The notes beneath the pieces were generated by a model that was not told the DNA's origin, ran no database searches, and saw only the letters and a list, made by a program, of their open reading frames with translations. From NCBI GenBank assembly GCA_021307315.1, contig JAJSPD010000024.1, positions 636,151-700,150 of the forward strand: DNA of 64,000 bases, written 5' to 3'. How positions within the stretch are numbered: the stretch's first letter is position 1; each line of letters begins with the position of its first letter. Of this stretch, positions 58,574-64,000 are shown one piece after another. The translations under genes and the position numbers were made by a program. Origin of the DNA: Bisporella sp. PMI_857 (lineage: Eukaryota > Ascomycota > Leotiomycetes > Helotiales > Helotiaceae).

Positions 58574-58927
58574 TGTTACGGTCCTATTGGCTGATCCAAT
58601 ATAGATAGAAGATCTTGGTCCGGGGTTTGTTGGTCTGGAGAGAAGTAGGTATATCACATATAAGACTAGATCCCAATAACAAGTATACTATTGAAGAATA
58701 CTATTTGAGTTGAGCACGAAGCTCCTATCTACGGGGAAAGCTATCTACTTATATAGGGCTTCGTGGGGTTGGATCATTGCAGAAACCATGATCCAGTTGG
58801 CTCATGGATCATAGCATGATCCATGATCCATCACGTGACCTTTCCATCCCAGGGGTTCTCTGTGTAAGCCAAGCTTACCGAGCCTCAGGCCCCTAAGGCA
58901 TAAGTCCTGTTAGCGATGCGCGTAACA
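58574..58927 (-). repeat. 5' LTR
   Basis: 354 bp, second copy of the LTR; for the minus-strand element this is the promoter-bearing end. Gag starts 41 nt inside it at 58532. Confidence 0.96.
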
Positions 58928-59438
58928 AAGACTCGGACTAGCTGGCAGTGCGTCTAGGTAGGACTCCATTCTCGGAAGAGCTTCAAGGAGCGCAGCATAA
59001 TTCTTAAGCACAGCATCGAGGAAATCGCTTCGACTGGAAGAGAGCTGTCACAATCAGTTGAAGACAACACATACTTGAAAGGGCCATTAACCGTGCCGGA
59101 TAACTCGAGTCAGAGGCAAAGAAGAGGCAAATACATACTGACATGATGAGGCCAAGGGTTCCCCATAACGAACTTGAAGGGATACAGAGGCTGGATGTTA
59201 AAGCATCAGCAGCAATGGCAACTGGCTCCAGCAGTCCTACAACGTGACCTAGCCGACCCCATATCTGTTCGTCCCGAAATACAATGTGTCGTCGCCTCAG
59301 CTCTTCCAGCGTATCTGCCAGTTCCGACTGCGACTCATTTGCGTCTAAGCTGGCGAGCTCGGCAGGAGATAGTTGCTGGCGGAATCGATTGCTTACGACG
59401 ACCCACCGGCTGCTATCCATGCGATGATGAGTTGGCAT
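58928..59438 (-). pseudogene. Truncated STAND/NACHT-type gene start
   Basis: Minus-strand exon from an ATG near 59438 (MPTHHRMDSSRWVVV). A helical N-terminal domain follows (SPAELASLDANESQSELADTLEEL, then LGHVVGLLEPVAIAADAL) ending SSSLWGTLGLIMS, resembling the N-terminal domain that precedes NACHT in fungal STAND proteins (IWG-x-x-x motif). A GTATGT donor follows, and probable further coding sequence (FLDAVLKNYAALLEALPRME) continues to the LTR edge at 58928. Nothing equivalent to the remaining NACHT and repeat domains is on the other side of the retrotransposon, so the gene is cut short. Family assignment is moderate. Confidence 0.55.
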
Positions 59439-59444
59439 TGCCAA

Positions 59445-60630
59445 ATAGACGCCGAGCAGGCGACCTTCCGGACACCTTGCCAGTAGTAACCGAACTCAAT
59501 GGCCTGATGCCAATTGAGAGGGACCTAATCATCATTGTACAACATGTTTTATTGTCTGAGGTGACAGTTGTGTAGTTGACCGGCCTTTGCCCGCTCCCAG
59601 AGGTTGACAAGGGGGGGATCAAATCCCGTAGTTGTACATGAGAGCTACGGTGCCCATAGCTGCGGCTCTGGTGTTTGGTCCAACTGCATTTCGATGACTA
59701 GAGCGAAAGTGCGCATGGGGACATGTCATGGGGTGTGGAAGCCAAAATCGGGTTCCCCTGTTCCCGTTCCGATGTTCACGTGTTTTAAGCCCTAGAAAAA
59801 GGTTGTTGCCGCTTTTACTATATGTAGGCTGCCTGGTTGACCGCTTCCATGCAGATGCCGCTCTAATGTAACCCAGCCACCAATCGCATCTGCCGCTGTC
59901 TAGTTCACCGCCTCGTGCCAAAATGGGAGGTTCCGGTTGAAGCTTATGATCTTGGTTGCTCCTCATCCATTCATTATTTGAGGGCCGCCAACAAATGGTA
60001 TCGTCTCTCGCTCGCTCCTGTAACAACAAGTTTGCCCTGAGGTGTTGAGGTATCTTCAGACTAGAACTTTGAATGCACCTACTCCTGGTCTTCAAGAGTG
60101 AGTACCTTGTTCCTAAGCGCCTGGTGGACCGAGTAGTCACTCCGTTTGTTGTCCTGTCCTGCCCTTGCCCTGCCCTGCCATGCCCTGTCCTGTGGCACTC
60201 TCATCGACTACGGATGATTAGGGGCTGAAGGAAACTTGCCCACTATCCCGCAATCTGAAAGTAGCTGGAGATTACAAGGGCATCGCTGTGTAGAGCGGAA
60301 GCTTGTCATCTACAAGCATTAGGTTGCTACGCTCACCCCATCGGAACTGTATGTCTCGATGATGTCAGGCCAGATAACAATGGAACGCGTTCCAGCAGAT
60401 GGGGATGCTGGAGCACCTTCAGTAACTTTAAGCATTGACAGGCTAAGCTCTAAGTTATCCAATTCTCGCTATACTTCATTAATGTCTTGTACCACCGACA
60501 CAAAACTCGGCAACTGAGCCAAGACCGAAATTATGACTCTTGTTCGGATTGCCACAGTGGCGCCAAAGTATGCGGTTGTTTACTATCACCTAGTATTATG
60601 AGGTTTACAGAGCTGACCGTTCTATAGCTT
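59445..60630. other. Intergenic
   Basis: About 1.2 kb with no supported gene. The minus-strand frame at 59619-60140 looks random. A (CCTGC/CCTGT)-type simple repeat occurs at 60149-60193. Confidence 0.4.
60149..60193 (+). repeat. Imperfect CCTGY simple repeat
   Basis: Short run of CCTGTCCTGCCC-type units between the truncated STAND-like gene and the beta-lactamase relic. Confidence 0.7.
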
Positions 60631-62247
60631 CGAGGGGGTCAAAGAACAGCTAAGTTTGTTGCGGAAAGCATTTGGTACACCGTCTATATCGTGCGGATTC
60701 TGCACCACGGCGAAGTAGTCTTTAGACATGGCGAGGGTCTTGCCAACATTGAAGATGGTCTAGAGCCAGACGCCGATACTCTCTACCTTATCGCCTCGTG
60801 TTCCAAAGCCTTTGCTTCCACGATGTGTGCCATTTTAGAGAGTGAGGATAAGATCAGCTGGAATACACCAGTGTCGAATTACTTACCCGATTTCAAAACA
60901 CTTCACGACCCAGAGGTGAGCAGGCGGGCAACTCTGAAGGATCTCTGCTCCCATGCTACCGGACTGGCGCCCGTCGATCATGCCGTCATGGGGTTCCATG
61001 ATGAATATTATAACCGTGGTTGCAATCAGGTCAAGATATCTTCGAATCTTCCAGTTGCTTACGACTTTCGCTCCCGCTGGCTCTACAACAACTGCATGTA
61101 TGGGGTAGTCGGCGAACTCATTGCCAAAGTCTGTAAGACGACTACTGGAACAGCGTTGAAGAATAAAATATTCCGGCCCTGGGAATGGACAGGACCTGCA
61201 CCAGCGCAGCTGAGTACCCGGATTGCAACGTTGCCCAAGGATATCGATCCTTGATGACGGAAGAGCCTGCCCTGGGCGACCCGAAGCTTGAGGACGGCGA
61301 TATCCAGGGTGCCGCTGGCTCGTGCGTAGTTCGGTTAACGACATGCTTAAATGGGCCAAGGCCATCATGGAGTCTGAAGATCCATACAATTGCGGGGAGG
61401 GAAGCTCGTGCCAACTGCCAGGCGTCAGCTTCGCCAGATGTGCCATCGCCAATGACATATGAGATAGCCTCGGGGAGACGCGTATGGTTTGGTTGGTTCC
61501 GCCATACCCTACCTCTCGGTGGCTCTCCTCTATTGGGCCCAATTTCGCTTTGTTACAACCCCCTGTCGTGGCCAGAGTAGCGAACCACGTTGGCTCTGGC
61601 GCATTGGGGCAGTTCCAGGGTTCCTTACGTCTTCTACACCTTCCCTGCACCAAGAGCGCTATCATCGTCATGGCGAATTCGTCTCCCTCCGTGGGGATCC
61701 ATCGGACCTAATTGCTCAGCGCTGTGTCAGATTATCGATATGAACACGGGTGGCAGGGTATGCGAAACGAGCAGCCAAGACCGCGCGCCTCATTTGGCCG
61801 TCGCTGGTTGAGGAGTGGGTAACCATGAGGGTCCAGAACACGCCACAACGGCCCCCTGCCGAATATGTTGGACTATACCAACATAAAGGCTTCATGCTGG
61901 ATATCGAAGTCTGCGAACTTGATGAGAAGCGCCGTGGTTATGGCGAGAATCCAGAGCTACTCGAGTTCACGGTCAACGGTTTACAAAGACAAAGGGCCAA
62001 GCTTCGGCACTACCACTACGATGTATGGACTTTTCTCCCCAACTCAAGGGATGATGCCTCACGCAAAGGCATGGAACTTTACATGAAACTCCCTCTCGTT
62101 TTGCTATCTTTCTTGAGAGACGAGAAGGGAGATGTGTCTGCCCTAGAATGGGACCTGCAAGCAGGTGTGTGTGAAGGCCCAGCTCCAGGTCTTGAAACAG
62201 CAGTCCAGCCAATACGTTTCGATCGCGTGCATACGAAAGCTCGGTAA
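60631..62247 (+). pseudogene. Beta-lactamase/transpeptidase-like hydrolase pseudogene
   Basis: Sequence homologous to class-C beta-lactamase-like serine hydrolases, broken by several frame changes. Order: FEGVKEQLSLLRKAFGTPS (from about 60630), frameshift near 60693, then ILHHGEVVFRHGEGLANIE and SCSK, the S-x-x-K nucleophile motif (ASCSKAFAS). LYNNCMYGVVGELI follows, with the Y-x-N motif. A frameshift near 61178 in a CCC run leads to GMDRTCTSAAEYPDCNVAQGY. Further shifts near 61330 and 61500 precede SIGPNFALLQPP and SAIIVMANSSP. The C-terminal domain (from 61750) ends at 62247. Active-site motifs survive but the frame does not, so the protein is non-functional as read. Sequencing error is unlikely with at least four indels, but should be considered. 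Confidence 0.82.
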
Positions 62248-63144
62248 GACTGATTTTGTATGAAGATACTAGAATATCCTCCGTTACTCTTCTGATGTTC
62301 GACATTATTTATCTTTTTGGTGTATTTTTTCCAATGTCGTAGACCAATGTTATTGCAAATCTCAGGTATATGGGAAATATAACTAACTATTCCTGGAGCC
62401 TGGCCTCTAGAGTAAAACACGTGATGATTTAAATACCAAAGTACAGTTGAAAATGGGTATTAGTAGAACTCAGCGGCCATCAACGCAAAGGTTAAACCAA
62501 AGCGTACATTCAAAGATATCGATAATTTGCCTCCTACCATTTCATTTCGGGCCTCCGATTGTGTTGCACAGCTTAACGCAGAATATCCACCACTAATGAG
62601 GGCGATGTGTGCGTTGTCCTCAAAAAGCCAACACATATTTTCCTTGGTCTATCTGCTATCGTATTCTCAAGCCAGGCGAAGAGTACATGTAGAGCGGGGT
62701 CTCTTGGCTTACATGCACTACATGTGGCTGTACAGCATTTCAGCTCATCAGGTTCAAGATATGTCTAGTGGATACAGCAAGTGCCTTGCCTCACGGATGC
62801 AACGTTACGCCCAGTTTCCTGGTCACAATTAAGACTGTGCGATCCTGTGCTTCTCATCTGCATATTCCTGTAGCAAGCCGGGCGTTTGCTGGCTAGCCTC
62901 ACCCCTTCCCGCCTTGTAACCCTTTCACCCTGTGACCTTACAGAAATCGTGTAGCACGTACGTCGACTTTGTGTCTGGCGTCTCTTGAATAAATTGTGTA
63001 TCTATTAGACCTCTGAACGGTTAGAGTAAGCTGCAGTATTTATATAGCCCGCTGCTGTTACTGCCAAATTTTAGTGAGATATCTCACTTGAGAACCCTTC
63101 GCCTTGTTCTTTGTAGTGCATGGGACCAAACAGATTATTTACAC
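62248..63144. other. Intergenic
   Basis: About 900 nt. A 101-codon frame at 62527-62832 lacks recognisable features. No repeat recognised. Confidence 0.35.
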
Positions 63145-63929
63145 AAGATGGCTAGTCAATGTCCTGTTCTGATTGAGTACATTCGCTCTCACGCTTACAG
63201 TGCGGCGCTCCCTACAGCGCAAGATCCTTTCCGACATCAAGCTGGAGCTAATTCTCACAATCACCATGAGCTACATCCCTGGGGCAAAGGGATAGTCCCG
63301 GTACAAAGGAGTTTGATGCTTTGTATGCCGAAGCGAACAACTACTATATGTATCATCTCTGGTACACCCCAGCGCTCGCTCCTTACATGGCCACAGAGCT
63401 GTTAAATATCGTCCCAGTTTCCTCTGAGCTCATGTTCCATCTTGTGGAGGTCTTGAAAGTACTTTTGATATCGGGAATCGATGCCGCACTCGGCACACTC
63501 AATGGCAGGGAGGTTCTAGCCAACCTAAAGAGTATTCTGGACAACACTCGCCTCTCCTTGGAAGAAAAAATATTTGTCAGGCTCAGCGCCACCTCTACTA
63601 AGGACAGCTTTGCCGTTAACGTCCCCACGACTAAACCTGACCCACTTGTGCCAGATGCAGAGGTTATCCTGCGACGGCTGCTGACGAGTGGACGCTCCGT
63701 CGGGCGCCTGCTGTCTCTAGCGGAAAAAGTCTGGGGGGCTGATCCTGGAGAAGCTATCATTATCCAGAGATGGTCGCCTGAGATTGAGCTTTCTAGGGAG
63801 ATCCGAGTATTCTGTTGTCAAGGCCGTGTGACCGCAGTGAGCCAGGATGTTTGGTGGGAGAAGATGGGTTGGCGTACACGATTTCTAAGGGCTTTGTCTC
63901 TGCTATTACTACCTTATGGAATAATGTAA
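63145..63929 (+). pseudogene. Partial D123/ATP-grasp-like gene
   Basis: Two plus-strand frames offset at about 63300. The first carries CPVLIEYIRSHAYSAAL and HPWGKGIVPV. The second has FDALYAEANNYYMYHLW, EKIFVRLSATSTKDSF, AEVILRRLLTSGRSVG and IIIQRWSPEIELSREIRVFCCQGRVTAVSQ. The last block resembles the D123/CDC123 family core (an ATP-grasp fold in which E-x-R-V-F-type residues bind nucleotide). The frame ends at 63929. The change of frame at 63300 could be a frameshift or an unresolved splice, and the usual C-terminal segment is absent or lies beyond the window after a possible donor at about 63874. Not recognised as the essential eIF2 chaperone itself; it looks like a lineage-specific paralogue. 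Confidence 0.5.
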
Positions 63930-64000
63930 AGCCCATATACCATTTGATCAGTGCACAATGGACGTGCTGGTAACGGAAACCGGGTTGGCGGCAACCCTAA

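Larger units (their letters stand above)
52439..58927 (-). mobile_element. Ty3/gypsy chromovirus LTR retrotransposon
   Basis: 6489-bp element transcribed on the minus strand. The two 354-bp LTRs start TGTTACG and end CGTAACA and read as identical, so insertion or recombination is recent. A polypurine tract (GACGGGGGATAG on the minus strand, 52793-52804) abuts the 3' LTR. Pol order is protease, reverse transcriptase, RNase H, integrase, chromodomain, which defines a chromovirus. The sequence next to the 5' LTR (58556-58573) did not match a tRNA end I could name. No matching target duplication flanks it. Confidence 0.96.

Noticed and set aside
59619..60140. 173-codon minus-strand frame
   Set aside because: Arg/Ser-rich with no motif, no splice signals or recognisable domain; overlaps a simple-repeat region.

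Overview
This is nuclear DNA of a filamentous ascomycete (Pezizomycotina). The evidence is: about 15 conserved eukaryotic genes with short GT-AG introns (mostly 45-190 nt); Zn2Cys6 regulators; a HET-domain gene; and dead copies whose nonsense codons are G-to-A changes of the kind made by repeat-induced point mutation (RIP). The style of the decayed families suggests Leotiomycetes/Helotiales, but that is a low-confidence inference.

Layout. 1-2.7 kb: NOSIP-like RING protein (-, running off the left edge) divergent from a tafazzin gene (+). 2.7-7.7 kb: a decayed unknown gene and a RIP-eroded Fot1/pogo transposon (5534-7717) with perfect 47-bp terminal inverted repeats. 8-13.8 kb: two tandem Zn2Cys6 regulators, one AflR-like and one with a fungal-specific transcription factor domain. 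14.1-15.9 kb: secreted subtilisin (-). 16-24.2 kb: gene-poor, with a GH16 beta-glucanase (+) and a HET gene broken by two TAG codons (-). 25-27.6 kb: saccharopine-dehydrogenase-like oxidoreductase (-) divergent from ribosomal protein eL43 (+).

29-50.7 kb is a conserved housekeeping core: RING-PHD protein, mitoribosomal protein mL46, D-amino-acid oxidase, PARN/CAF1-type nuclease, PEX26-like peroxin, ERGIC-53/Emp47-type cargo lectin, a small membrane protein, ALG8 glucosyltransferase, two small unknown proteins, a MITE (45415-45661) and the ISW2-complex subunit ITC1. The lectin and ALG8 are divergent neighbours around one small membrane protein, a possible glycoprotein-biogenesis neighbourhood.

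51-64 kb is a young, repeat-rich, decaying compartment. It holds a RIP-damaged pogo transposase fragment abutting a complete Ty3/gypsy chromovirus (52439-58927). That element has two 354-bp LTRs that read as identical, one nearly intact gag-pol frame, and an unexpected 215-residue protein encoded on the opposite strand between the 3' LTR and integrase. The two flanks do not share a target duplication and come from unrelated sequences. Beyond it lie a truncated STAND/NACHT-type gene start, a beta-lactamase-like hydrolase pseudogene with several frameshifts, and part of a D123/ATP-grasp-like gene near the right edge.

Most interesting: the antisense cysteine-motif/coiled-coil ORF inside the gypsy element, the mismatched flanks of that element, the 19-nt tafazzin microexon carrying the catalytic histidine, the ATG-only first coding exon of ITC1 with its presequence-like upstream ORF, and nonsense mutations at TGG codons in several genes.
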